Shown piece by piece: positions 1-7,757 of a DNA stretch of 64,000 nucleotides. How positions within the stretch are numbered: the stretch's first letter is position 1; each line of letters opens with the position of its first letter. Below the pieces are notes generated by a model. The model was given only the letters and a program-made list of their open reading frames with translations. It was not told the DNA's origin and ran no database searches. This stretch comes from LMUY01 sp965198565 (GTDB lineage: Bacteria; Pseudomonadota; Alphaproteobacteria; Acetobacterales; Acetobacteraceae): the NCBI GenBank assembly GCA_965198565.1, contig OZ240665.1, positions 4,340,001 to 4,404,000 of the forward strand, in the 5' to 3' direction. Position numbers and translations under genes: made by a program.

Positions 1-1316
1 CGGGTGTGGACGTGCGCCTCGGCACCATCGCCTGGGGCCTCTACAGCAATGGCCGCAGCGTGAGCTGGCTGCCCGGCCTGGTCGCCGGGCTGTCGGACGG
101 GGAGCGATCCACCATGCTGGGCGCCCGGGCCGCCATCGTCGCCGCCGGCCGGCGCGACATGGGGCTGGCCTTCCCGGGGTGGGAGCTGCCCGGCGTGATG
201 GGTGCCACCGCGGCCGAGCGCCTCGCCAGCCTCGGCGCGCTGGATGCCCGCCGGGCCGTCGTGCTCGGCAGCTCCGCCGAAGCCCTGCTCGCCGCCCGCG
301 CCCTGCTGGCCGCCGGAGTCACCGTGGCGGCCATCGTGGAGCAAGCCGCCGCCCCGATCGGCCCGGCGCCGCTGCTGGCCGAACTCGAGGCGGCCGGCGT
401 GCCGTTGCTGACCCGGCACGTCATCGCCGCCGCCGATGGCACGAGCGACGTTGCCGCCGCCCACCTGATGGCGCTCGACGATGGCGGCCACCGCTTGCCT
501 GCCACCGCCCATGCCATCCCCTGCGACACCATCGTGCTCGGCATCGGGGCCATCCCGGTGGTGGAGCTGCTGGATGCGCTGGGCTGCCGCACCGCCTTCC
601 AGCCCGACCGCGGCGGCCACGTCCCGCTGCTCGACAGCAATGGACAAACCAGCATCCGGGGCGTCTACGCCGTGGGCGACTGCGCCGGCGTCTGGGCGGA
701 CAAGTCCTGCGACCCGGCCATTGCCGCCGCCGAGGCCGAACGCGCTGTTGCCTACATTGCCGGCGCCGCCGCGCCCGACCTTGCCGGCCCACCCGCAAGG
801 GACCCAGCCGCCTTTGCCGACTACCGCCTCGCCTGGGTCCGCGCCGCCGTCGTCGAAGCGGCGGGGGACGCGCATGTCTGCCAATGCGAGGAGGTCACCG
901 CGCGTGAGATCCTCGAGCTGCGCCCGCCGCGCTATCTCGGCTGGGAACCGGCCCGGCGCAACGCGACCGACCTCGCCGCCCTGCTCGGCAACGGCCCCAA
1001 CAGCCCCGACCAGGTCAAGCGTCTCACCCGCGCCGGCATGGGCCTGTGCCAGGGCCGGCGCTGCCGCGAGCAAGTGGCCTGCCTGATGGCCCTCGGCGGC
1101 GCCACGCCGCTCGGCGAGATCCCGCTCGCGACGCATCGTGCCCCCGTCCGCCCGATGCCGCTCGGCCTGCTCGGCTCCCTGCCCGAGACCCCCGAAATGG
1201 CCCACCACTGGGACATCTGGTTCGGCATCCCCGGCCAGGTGGCCTCGTATTGGGACATTCCCAAGGAAGCAGGCTACCCGCCGTCAACTCCCTCTCCCGC
1301 TGGCGGGAGAGGGTAG
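1..1316 (+). CDS. FAD/NAD(P) oxidoreductase with BFD-like [2Fe-2S] domain, 5' truncated (opine oxidase A / HcnB-like)
   Basis: The reading frame is open at the window edge, so the N-terminus is missing; about 436 residues are visible. It looks like the C-terminal two thirds of the dehydrogenase subunit of opine/D-hydroxyproline oxidases (OoxA, HcnB). Seen: a second dinucleotide fold, the FAD-binding motif GVYAVGDCAG near visible residue 220, then a BFD-like cluster with a C-x-C pair near 290 and a C-x4-C pair near 350 that should bind [2Fe-2S]. The following gene is a DAO-type FAD oxidase, the usual partner of this family. The last eight residues (PSPAGGRG) and the stop codon are encoded by a dispersed GC-rich palindromic repeat, so the tail is probably not ancestral. 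The substrate is unknown. Confidence 0.85.
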   Translation, partial: GVDVRLGTIAWGLYSNGRSVSWLPGLVAGLSDGERSTMLGARAAIVAAGRRDMGLAFPGWELPGVMGATAAERLASLGALDARRAVVLGSSAEALLAARALLAAGVTVAAIVEQAAAPIGPAPLLAELEAAGVPLLTRHVIAAADGTSDVAAAHLMALDDGGHRLPATAHAIPCDTIVLGIGAIPVVELLDALGCRTAFQPDRGGHVPLLDSNGQTSIRGVYAVGDCAGVWADKSCDPAIAAAEAERAVAYIAGAAAPDLAGPPARDPAAFADYRLAWVRAAVVEAAGDAHVCQCEEVTAREILELRPPRYLGWEPARRNATDLAALLGNGPNSPDQVKRLTRAGMGLCQGRRCREQVACLMALGGATPLGEIPLATHRAPVRPMPLGLLGSLPETPEMAHHWDIWFGIPGQVASYWDIPKEAGYPPSTPSPAGGRG

Positions 1317-1330
1317 GGTGAGGGTGGCTG
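1288..1330. repeat. CTCTCCC-type palindromic repeat arm
   Basis: A short palindrome (CCCTCTCCCGC / GCGGGAGAGGG) followed by GTAGGGTGAGGGT. The same module recurs at about nine loci in this window. This copy overlaps the end and the TAG stop of the upstream oxidoreductase gene. Confidence 0.8.
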
Positions 1331-1362
1331 CCGCCCGCCAGAGAATGGCCGGCTTCGGACAT

Positions 1363-1482
1363 CTCCCTCTCCCGCGGGCGGGAGAGGGTCGGGGTGAGGG
1401 TGCGAGCGGATCGAATTTGCTGGCTATCGTCGCACCAAGAGCCCTCACCCCAACCCTCTCCCGTGTAGGACGGGAGAGGGAG
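1363..1482. repeat. Composite CTCTCCC-type repeat: two inverted arms with spacer
   Basis: Two palindromic arms in opposite orientation surround a spacer of about 40 bases. The left arm is CCCTCTCCCGCGGGCGGGAG-type and continues into GGGGTGAGGG; the right arm starts with CCCTCACCCC and ends with GGGAGAGGGAG. The spacer and right arm closely match the copy at 50300-50490, including the phrase TTGCTGGCT, so the whole composite seems to move or copy as a unit. The right end sits directly before the start codon at 1485. Confidence 0.8.
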
Positions 1483-1484
1483 CT

Positions 1485-2651
1485 ATGAGCGACCTGCTCC
1501 AGCCCGAGAGCCTCACCGGAGCGTCCGTCATCATCGTCGGCGGGGGGGCCAGCGGCCTCAGCGCCGGGTGGTGGCTGGCCCGCGCCGGCGTCGAGGTGCT
1601 GGTGCTCGACAAAGGCCTAGTCGCCTGGGAGGCGTCCGGCCGCAACGGCGGCGGCTGCACCCACGGCTTCAGCCCGCTGTTTCTCGAGGAGCAGCGCCTC
1701 TGGCCGCAAATGGACGAACTCCTCGGCCACCCGACCGAGTTCACGCCGGGCCGCATCCGCATCGCCATCAAGCCGGAGCAATGGTCCGATAGCGACCGCA
1801 TGGTCCGCAATGGCGACCATCACGGCATGCGCAGCGAGCGGCTCGACAATGCGCAGCTCCGCGAGCTGGTTCCGCTCGCGCCCGACGAGGTGGTGGGCGC
1901 CTACTGGCACCATTTCGGCGGCCACGCCAACCCGCACCGCACCGTGCAGGCCTATGCCTGGGCGATGCAGGACCTGGGCGGCCGCGTGATGCAGCACACC
2001 ACCGTGCTGGGCTTCCACACCGAGGCCGGCCGCGTCACCGCCGTGCAGACCGACCGCGGCACCCTGGGTTGCGACCACCTCGTGCTGGCCGCCGGGCCGC
2101 AGACCGGCAAGCTCGCCGCCATGCTGGGCGTCCACGTGCCCATGGTGTCCGCCCGCGCCGAGATGATCGTGACCGAGCCGCTGCCGCTGATGCCCGTCAC
2201 CGGCGCCGACGGCAATGGGCTGTATGGCCGGCAGACCCGCCGCGGCAACCTCGCCTATGGCGGCGGCCCGCATGAGTGGCTGGACGACACCGACGGCATG
2301 GCCGCCCCGCCCCGAGTGAGCACGCCGCTGATGGGCAACATCGCCGGCCATCTCGCCGGGCTGCTGCCGCGCGCCGCCCAGGCCCGCGTGATCCGGAGCT
2401 GGGCCGGCATCATCGAGAACACGCCCGACGGCCGCCCGGTGATCGACCGCCTGTCCGACCCGGCCAACCTCACCATCGCCACGCTGTCCTCGATCGGCTT
2501 CGGCCTCTCCCCCGCCACCGGTCACGCCGTGCAGCAGTTGGTGACGGACGGACGTTGCGATTTCGCCGACCTCACTCCGCTCCGCCTCGCCCGCTTCGCC
2601 AGCCTCGAACCCGACTGGATCGCCACCCGCGGCTGGCACTCCGCCTCGTAA
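1485..2651 (+). CDS. FAD-dependent oxidoreductase, DAO family (opine oxidase B-like)
   Basis: A 388-residue glycine-oxidase/DAO-type flavoenzyme. The N-terminal FAD fold shows VGGGASGLSAGWWLARAG near residues 17-34, and the C-terminal FAD contact region reads GLSPATGHAVQQL. Known family members oxidise secondary or D-amino acids (opines, hydroxyproline) and pass electrons to an FAD/NAD/Fe-S partner; the truncated gene just upstream is that kind of partner, which suggests a membrane-linked heteromeric dehydrogenase. The start codon follows a purine-rich GGGAGAGGGAG that belongs to the composite repeat, so the repeat seems to provide the ribosome binding site. The substrate cannot be told from the sequence. 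Confidence 0.85.
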   Translation: MSDLLQPESLTGASVIIVGGGASGLSAGWWLARAGVEVLVLDKGLVAWEASGRNGGGCTHGFSPLFLEEQRLWPQMDELLGHPTEFTPGRIRIAIKPEQWSDSDRMVRNGDHHGMRSERLDNAQLRELVPLAPDEVVGAYWHHFGGHANPHRTVQAYAWAMQDLGGRVMQHTTVLGFHTEAGRVTAVQTDRGTLGCDHLVLAAGPQTGKLAAMLGVHVPMVSARAEMIVTEPLPLMPVTGADGNGLYGRQTRRGNLAYGGGPHEWLDDTDGMAAPPRVSTPLMGNIAGHLAGLLPRAAQARVIRSWAGIIENTPDGRPVIDRLSDPANLTIATLSSIGFGLSPATGHAVQQLVTDGRCDFADLTPLRLARFASLEPDWIATRGWHSAS

Positions 2652-2696
2652 CCCCACCCCCACGTAGGATGGGCGAAGGCCCATCAGGTCGCTGGA

Positions 2697-3524
2697 CTAA
2701 AGTTTGACGAGCATCGCCTGGGAACTCGGCAGCTCAATCGGCCGCTCGCGCCGGCTGCCCAGAAACTCGCTGAACGCTTCGCGCACGCCATCGAGGTAGG
2801 AGAAGTCGTGCGTGAGAATGATGCCGCCTGCCAACATGCGCGGGTAGAAGAAGTCGAGACAGGCCAACGTGCTGGACTTCAGGTCGACGTCGAGGTGCAC
2901 GAACGAGAAGCGGCAGTCGCGGCAGGGTTCCACCGTGCTCGGGAACAGCCCGGCGTGAAAGCTGACATTGGGCCGGCCGGCCAGGTAATCCTGGACCGAC
3001 GCCAAGGACGCCGCGTAATGCCCCTCGCGCATCCGCGTGTGTTCGTCGGCATCGGGCGCCGGCAAGCCCTTGAACGTGTCGAACAGATGCAAGGGTGCGC
3101 CACCGCTGGCGGTGCTGATGAGCATGGCCGAACTGCCTTGGTACACGCCGACTTCCGCCATCTCGCCGCCCAAGGCGCTTTGCGAGCGGGCCAGCGAGAA
3201 CAAGGTGAACGCCTCGTTCCCGCTCAGCAGCGACTCGCGACCGCGGCGCGCCGTCCGGATCGCCGCCAGCACGTGTGGCTCCTTGTGCCCGGCGAGGAAG
3301 CCCAGTTCAATGCGCGCCAACATGCCGATCGACAACGCTCGCACTGTGCGGCTGGCCGCGATCAGCAAGTGCAGCCGGCTGCTGTCGAAGCGCCTGCTTC
3401 GGGGTGGCAGCGGATCGGCGGCGGGCGCCCGTGCGCCGGCGTCGACGGGAGATGTGCTCGAGATACCAACGATCCTTCGGGTGAGAGGAAGTGACGGCCA
3501 AGATTGCCGGAGCCGGCCAGGCAT
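2697..3524 (-). CDS. TylF/class I SAM-dependent methyltransferase
   Basis: 275 residues. The central part carries MEAVGVYQGSS-like SAM motif I (AEVGVYQGSS), then LFDTFKGLP, FVHLDVDLKSST and GGIILTHDFSYLDGVREA, the pattern of the TylF/macrocin O-methyltransferase group, in which the aspartates bind a metal and the acceptor hydroxyl. The first 60 residues are basic and proline-rich and not family-like, so the true start may lie downstream (for example the Met at residue 68). It stands alone, convergent with the upstream oxidase, with no sugar or polyketide genes nearby, so the acceptor is unknown; a glycan or surface-polysaccharide role is only a guess. Confidence 0.75.
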   Translation of the reverse strand: MPGRLRQSWPSLPLTRRIVGISSTSPVDAGARAPAADPLPPRSRRFDSSRLHLLIAASRTVRALSIGMLARIELGFLAGHKEPHVLAAIRTARRGRESLLSGNEAFTLFSLARSQSALGGEMAEVGVYQGSSAMLISTASGGAPLHLFDTFKGLPAPDADEHTRMREGHYAASLASVQDYLAGRPNVSFHAGLFPSTVEPCRDCRFSFVHLDVDLKSSTLACLDFFYPRMLAGGIILTHDFSYLDGVREAFSEFLGSRRERPIELPSSQAMLVKL

Positions 3525-3645
3525 GGTGCTGGCCGCTCGTGGCGCTTTGTTCGCCTAAACCACTACCTTTGTTAAGCCCCAACGTCCAAAGCGCCGCCTG
3601 GATGCCGGCAGACGCACCAGAAAGATCACCCTGGCGGCGCTAGAG

Positions 3646-3924
3646 CTAGACTCCGAGTCCCGGCACGGCGACGTGCAGGAGCAGCAGGATCAGGAAGATC
3701 GCCAGGAACACCCGCGCCGCCCCGCCGAACGCCCGCACCACCGCGACCAACAGGACGATGTCGATCAGCAGGATCAGCACCATCTGCAGGTCCTCGGGGA
3801 CGGCGAGCCGGCTGAGCCCGCGGTGCAGGCCGTGGTCGATCGCGGACAGGAACAGGCTGAGATAATGCAGGGCGGCGAACAGCCACCCGGTCATGATGGT
3901 CAAGGCCTGGTCGATCTGGCTCAT
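3646..3924 (-). CDS. Small membrane protein, two predicted TM segments
   Basis: 92 residues with hydrophobic segments around residues 10-28 and 47-90, the second long enough for two passes separated by a short VRAFGGAAR loop. It starts 12 bases after the stop of the LivK-type binding protein gene and runs in the same direction, so the two are probably cotranscribed. It has no recognised family and is far too short to be an ABC permease. The competing frame over this stretch is arginine/proline-rich and looks like a shadow, whereas this frame has a normal membrane-protein composition. Confidence 0.6.
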   Translation of the reverse strand: MSQIDQALTIMTGWLFAALHYLSLFLSAIDHGLHRGLSRLAVPEDLQMVLILLIDIVLLVAVVRAFGGAARVFLAIFLILLLLHVAVPGLGV

Positions 3925-3936
3925 GCCGGGCGGCCT

Positions 3937-5136
3937 CTATTGGGGCATCTTGCACTCGGGGCTGGCGGGAAAGGCGGTCGCGGCGGGGACGGTCTGCAGC
4001 ACCTCGAACCACGCATGCGGCTGCGGCAGCGCGTTCGGCGCCCGCACCTTCACGATGGAGAGGTCGTGGATGACGAAATGGTCGCTGGCGCGGAATTCGC
4101 CGTTATGGGCGAACATGTCGTCGAACGCGTGGCCGTCCAGGGCGTGCGTCACCTTGTCGGCGTCCGTCGTGCCAGCGGTGCGCACCGCGGTGAGCCACTG
4201 CGTGGTGGCGGAGTAGTCCGCGGCCTGCGCTTCGGTGGGGCGGCGGCCGTCATGGGCGGCGGCGAAGCGGTCGGACCAGGCGCGGGCCGCCGGGTCCAAA
4301 TCCCAATACCACGGCACGGCGGCCACGACGCCGGCATAACCGCCCTGCACCCGGTCGACATCCGAGATATACAGCAGCGCCGTCGTCGTCACGGCGGAGA
4401 GGCCCGCCTTGGTCACCGCCGAGACCGCGATGTCCCCCCGCGCGCCATCGCCATAGGCGGCGACCACACCCGGGTCGAGGCCGCGCACTTGCTCCAGAAT
4501 GGCCGAATAGTCCGTCGTCGAGGGCGGCACGACATAGGCCTTCAGCACCTGCCCGCCCTTGCCGGCAACGACCTGCGCCATGGTCGCGGCGGCTCCCTTG
4601 CCGAAGCCGGTGTCCTCGGCAATCGTCACCCAACGCTTGCCGTTCGGCTGCTCCGCCAGATACGTCGCGGTCGCCGTCTCGATCGCCGGGGCGTCGAACG
4701 AGTAGTGGTACACGTAGCGGCTGCAGGCGCCACGGGTGAGCGTGGGAATCGCCGACCCGGTGCTCATCATCACCGTGTGCCGCTCGGTCGCCACCTTTGC
4801 CACGGCGGCGGCGATCGGCGAATTCTGCACGTCCATCAGCAGGTCGGCGCCGGCGTCGAGCGCCTGGGTGGCCAGGCCGGGCGCCTCGGCGGCCTTGTTG
4901 TGGTCGTTCAAGGCGTCCACCACGATCGGGCGGCCGAGCACGCTGCCGCCGAAATCCGCCACCGCCATGCGCGTCGCGTCCACGCCGCCGCGGCCGGAGC
5001 GGGCGTCGTAGAGGTCGTCATCGAGGTCGGCGATGACGGTGATGCGCACGGGCGCCGGATCGGCTGCGCGAGCGGCGTGGAGCAACGGCACGAGGCTACA
5101 GGTCGCGAACAGGCAAAGCTTGAGGGTGAGGCGCAT
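3937..5136 (-). CDS. Periplasmic ABC transporter substrate-binding protein, LivK type
   Basis: 399 residues. It starts with a signal peptide (basic MRLTLK, hydrophobic core, cleavage probably after HAARA). The mature part is a type I periplasmic binding fold like those for branched-chain amino acids or related ligands: ITVIADLDDDLYDARSGRGG near the start, DLLMDVQNSPIAAAVAKV in the middle and a C-terminal DDMFAHNGEFRASDH region. This branch is often found with methanol/amide- or urea-type operons, but no permease or ATPase genes follow, only a small membrane protein, so it is an orphan binding protein or works with transporters elsewhere. A perfect ten-base-pair hairpin lies just upstream of its start. 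Confidence 0.85.
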   Translation of the reverse strand: MRLTLKLCLFATCSLVPLLHAARAADPAPVRITVIADLDDDLYDARSGRGGVDATRMAVADFGGSVLGRPIVVDALNDHNKAAEAPGLATQALDAGADLLMDVQNSPIAAAVAKVATERHTVMMSTGSAIPTLTRGACSRYVYHYSFDAPAIETATATYLAEQPNGKRWVTIAEDTGFGKGAAATMAQVVAGKGGQVLKAYVVPPSTTDYSAILEQVRGLDPGVVAAYGDGARGDIAVSAVTKAGLSAVTTTALLYISDVDRVQGGYAGVVAAVPWYWDLDPAARAWSDRFAAAHDGRRPTEAQAADYSATTQWLTAVRTAGTTDADKVTHALDGHAFDDMFAHNGEFRASDHFVIHDLSIVKVRAPNALPQPHAWFEVLQTVPAATAFPASPECKMPQ

Positions 5137-5160
5137 AGGGCTGTCCTTCCGATCTTTGGA

Positions 5161-5235
5161 GTCTAGAGCAGATCCGCCTGACTGGAACAGTCAGGCGGTG
5201 AGATGCTCGCAAAACAGCATCGAGAGCGGTTTCTT
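5161..5235. repeat. CTAGAGC-type palindromic repeat, copy A
   Basis: Begins with TCTAGAGCA, contains a perfect ten-base-pair hairpin at 5174-5198 (CCGCCTGACT, loop GGAAC, AGTCAGGCGG), then GATGCTCGCAAAACAGCAT. The same TAGAGCA...GATGCTCGC-AAACAGCA pattern recurs at 7652-7700, so this is an interspersed element. It separates the divergent LivK-type and methyltransferase genes. Confidence 0.65.
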
Positions 5236-5361
5236 GCGGTTCGGAGTCGGGCTTCCAGCCCGCGTGGCCAACGCTTGGGATCGTGAACCTTAGAGTGGAC
5301 CTGGAAAGCTGGGGCAGTGTATTCGGGCAACGGCGAGGCTAACGCATCCACGGAGGTCTGA

Positions 5362-6174
5362 ATGTTTTTTACGGCTAAGCCTGAAATCCCCGTGGCGCCA
5401 CAACCGGCCTCCAAGACCAGTCCGCACATCCTGACTGCAGGCGAGCAGCTAGCGCCTGAGGGAACCCTATATACCGACTTCTTCAAGTTCCTCGACACTC
5501 ATCTAAATCCGAATAGCTATTTCGAGATCGGAACTCACCTCGGCAGTTCGGTCAAACAATTCCGTTGTGACGCAGTCTGTGTAGACCCTCACTTCATGCT
5601 TGAACAGGACGTCCTCGTGGGGCGACGTCGCACAATGTTCTTCCAGATGACCTCGGACGAATTCTTTTCCACGCAGGACCTGCGGCATATTTACAGTTCT
5701 GGGCCAGATATCTGCTTTCTGGACGGAATGCACCGCAGCGAGTATCTGCTGCGAGACTTCATAAACACGGAGCGCGTGTGTCGTCCGAGATCAATCGTGT
5801 TTATGCACGATTGTCTTCCGGTCAATGCGCGCATGGCGCTGCGGACCCATGAGCTGGGCGACGAGTCCGAGGGTCACTGGAAACACGCCTGGACCGGAGA
5901 TGTATGGAAGATTGTGCCTCTTCTAGCGTCGCTCCGACCCGATCTTCGCATATTCTACCTCGATTGTGCACCGACAGGGCTGGTAGCGGTGACGAACCTG
6001 GACCCGTGTTCCACCTTGCTCAACGACCAATATAGCCAATCGGTCGACAAGCTGCGCGACCTGGATCTTGCCACCTTTTCTATCCAACGGCTGTGGGAAC
6101 ACCTGCCCGTGATCTCCTCCCGATCGCTCGTGTCCAATCCGCAGGATTTGACGCTATTCCTGGACTTCAATTAG
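5362..6174 (+). CDS. Class I SAM-dependent methyltransferase (Methyltransf_24-like), lower GC
   Basis: 270 residues. SAM-binding motif I appears as YFEIGTHLGSSVKQF near residues 53-67, followed by VCVDPHF and, near 115, DICFLDGMHRSEYLLRDF, then IVFMHDCLP. This is the pattern of the small-molecule/glycan methyltransferases of the Methyltransf_24 family. Its G+C is visibly lower than that of its neighbours, and it lies between two CTAGAGC-type repeat copies, which suggests horizontal acquisition. The acceptor is unknown. The start ATG follows CGGAGG at good spacing. No glycosyltransferases are adjacent. Confidence 0.75.
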   Translation: MFFTAKPEIPVAPQPASKTSPHILTAGEQLAPEGTLYTDFFKFLDTHLNPNSYFEIGTHLGSSVKQFRCDAVCVDPHFMLEQDVLVGRRRTMFFQMTSDEFFSTQDLRHIYSSGPDICFLDGMHRSEYLLRDFINTERVCRPRSIVFMHDCLPVNARMALRTHELGDESEGHWKHAWTGDVWKIVPLLASLRPDLRIFYLDCAPTGLVAVTNLDPCSTLLNDQYSQSVDKLRDLDLATFSIQRLWEHLPVISSRSLVSNPQDLTLFLDFN

Positions 6175-6178
6175 CGTT

Positions 6179-6285
6179 CTAGAGCGGGATGGCTTCTGAT
6201 AGGCGAAGCAATCATGCTCTAACTCTTTGTTTGAGAGGCTGATTCACGCATCAGGTTGCTTCAACCTGATGCGATCAGGCTCTAG
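6179..6285. repeat. CTAGAGC-type palindromic repeat, copy B
   Basis: Starts with CTAGAGC and ends with GCTCTAG in inverted orientation. Inside is a perfect hairpin at 6248-6272 (GCATCAGGTTG, CTT, CAACCTGATGC). The terminal CTAG supplies the TAG stop codon of the MFS gene on the minus strand. Probably also works as a terminator between the two convergent genes. Confidence 0.65.
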
Positions 6286-7619
6286 CGGCGGTCGATCCTG
6301 CCAGACCAAACGGTTGCCGCGAGCGCCAGAAGTGCAATCGCGGCCAGGTAGTAGCCCGGTGCGGCGTTATCGCCAAAGGCCGCAATCAGCCCGGTCGTGA
6401 TCAGCGGTGCCAGACCACTGAACAGCGCGAAGCTGACGTTGTAGGCGACCGCCACCCCACTATAGCGCACCCGGGCCGCGAACAGCCGGGCGAGGATGGG
6501 GGCGAACGAGCCGCCCGCCAGCCCGCCCACCGCGCCGAACACCGACACCGCGAGCACGAGATGCGTCGTGTGCTCGGTCGCGACCAGCCAGAAGAACGGC
6601 CAGCTCCCCACCAGCATCGCCACCGCGGCCAGCCGGTGCACGCCATGCACGGAGGTGTGGTCGGTCAGCACGCCGGCGGCCAGCAAAACGGCGCTGTCGG
6701 CGATCAGCCCCGCGGTGATCGCCAGCGCGACCGTGGTGGGCGGGTAGCCGAGCACGCGGATCAGATACGCCGGCAGGTAGGCGAACAACACGCCGTTGAA
6801 CGCCGCAATCAGCGTCGTGGTGCCGATGCCCGCCAGCACGTGGCTCAGGTCCCGCTGCAGCACCAGGCGCAACGGCGCGCGCTCCGCCGCCCGGCGCTGC
6901 ATGATCCGGGTGAACACGGCGGTCTCCTGCAGCTTGCGGCGCGGCAGGTAGCTCAGCACGCCCAGCACGCCGCCGAAGCCGAACGCCAGGCGCCAGCCCA
7001 GGGCCGCCGCCATCGCCGGGGACAGCAGCGCATGCAGCGCCAGGTTCACCCCGCTGCCCAGCAGCACGCCCAACGAGGCGCAGCAGAACAGCAGCCCGCA
7101 GGCCGCGCCCGACCGGCCCGGCACCGCCGCCTCGAAGACATAGGTGATGGCGCCGGGCAGCTCGCCGCCCAGGCAGAAGCCCTGCACCATGCGCAGCAGC
7201 ACGAACAGCAAGGTCGCGCCGCTGCCCCAGCTCGCGAAGGAGGGGCACAGCGCCATGCCGAGCGTCGCCAGCGACATGCCGAGCAGCGAGACGAGGAAAG
7301 TGGTGCGCCGGCCGAACCGGTCGCCGAAATGGCTGAACACGAAGCCGCCGACCGGGCGCACGAAGTAGCCGCCGGCGAACACGGTGAACGTGCTGGCGAG
7401 CGACGCCAATTGGTTGCTGGACGGGAAAAAGGCCGGCGCGATGCTGGAGGCGAACATGCCGTAGATCACGAAGTCGTAGAACTCGAGCCCGCCGCCCAGG
7501 CTCGCCAGCACCACGGTGCGGATGGCGGCGTCGGGGGCGACGGCATCGGTGTGGCCGAGTTCGCTATCGTCGCGGAGCGCGCGCACGCTCGGAGTCAGCG
7601 GCATCGCCCGACCCCGCAC
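6282..7619 (-). CDS. MFS transporter, metabolite:H+ symporter (MHS) type
   Basis: 445 residues with about twelve hydrophobic segments. The N-terminal half has GGGLEFYDFVIYGMFAS and GGYFVRPVGGFVFSHFGDRFGRR, typical of the MHS branch (proline/betaine, citrate, dicarboxylate and shikimate symporters), in which the loop 2-3 motif is GxxxDRxGRR. A second start at 7604 (MPLTPS) is possible. The substrate cannot be assigned; members move small organic acids or betaines with protons across the inner membrane. It is monocistronic, with repeat elements at both ends, and its TAG stop lies in repeat copy B. Confidence 0.85.
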   Translation of the reverse strand: MRGRAMPLTPSVRALRDDSELGHTDAVAPDAAIRTVVLASLGGGLEFYDFVIYGMFASSIAPAFFPSSNQLASLASTFTVFAGGYFVRPVGGFVFSHFGDRFGRRTTFLVSLLGMSLATLGMALCPSFASWGSGATLLFVLLRMVQGFCLGGELPGAITYVFEAAVPGRSGAACGLLFCCASLGVLLGSGVNLALHALLSPAMAAALGWRLAFGFGGVLGVLSYLPRRKLQETAVFTRIMQRRAAERAPLRLVLQRDLSHVLAGIGTTTLIAAFNGVLFAYLPAYLIRVLGYPPTTVALAITAGLIADSAVLLAAGVLTDHTSVHGVHRLAAVAMLVGSWPFFWLVATEHTTHLVLAVSVFGAVGGLAGGSFAPILARLFAARVRYSGVAVAYNVSFALFSGLAPLITTGLIAAFGDNAAPGYYLAAIALLALAATVWSGRIDRR

Positions 7620-7651
7620 TTGGACTGTCCCATGCTCGCTCGCCTTCCCCG

Positions 7652-7757
7652 CTAGAGCATCACCGGATCGGGTGTGGTCACCTGACCGGTAAAGATGCTC
7701 GCCAAACAGCAGCTAGACCATGACCGGCGACTCTCTCTGAGCCGGCCATGGTCTAGA
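7652..7757. repeat. CTAGAGC-type palindromic repeat, copy C
   Basis: Begins with CTAGAGCATC and includes GATGCTCGCCAAACAGCA, matching copy A. Its right half is a long hairpin (7713-7756) that overlaps the dnaE stop codon. Confidence 0.65.
7713..7756 (-). terminator. Long hairpin over the dnaE stop codon
   Basis: A 16-base-pair stem with one mismatch (CTAGACCATG-ACCGGC against GCCGG-CCATGGTCTAG) around a 12-base loop. The dnaE TAG stop lies in the stem. There is no T-run, so intrinsic termination is uncertain; it may protect the mRNA 3' end. Confidence 0.5.

Noticed and set aside
1288..1482. CRISPR array
   Set aside because: The repeated units are palindromic and scattered singly or in pairs, not in a regular repeat-spacer array, and no cas genes are present.
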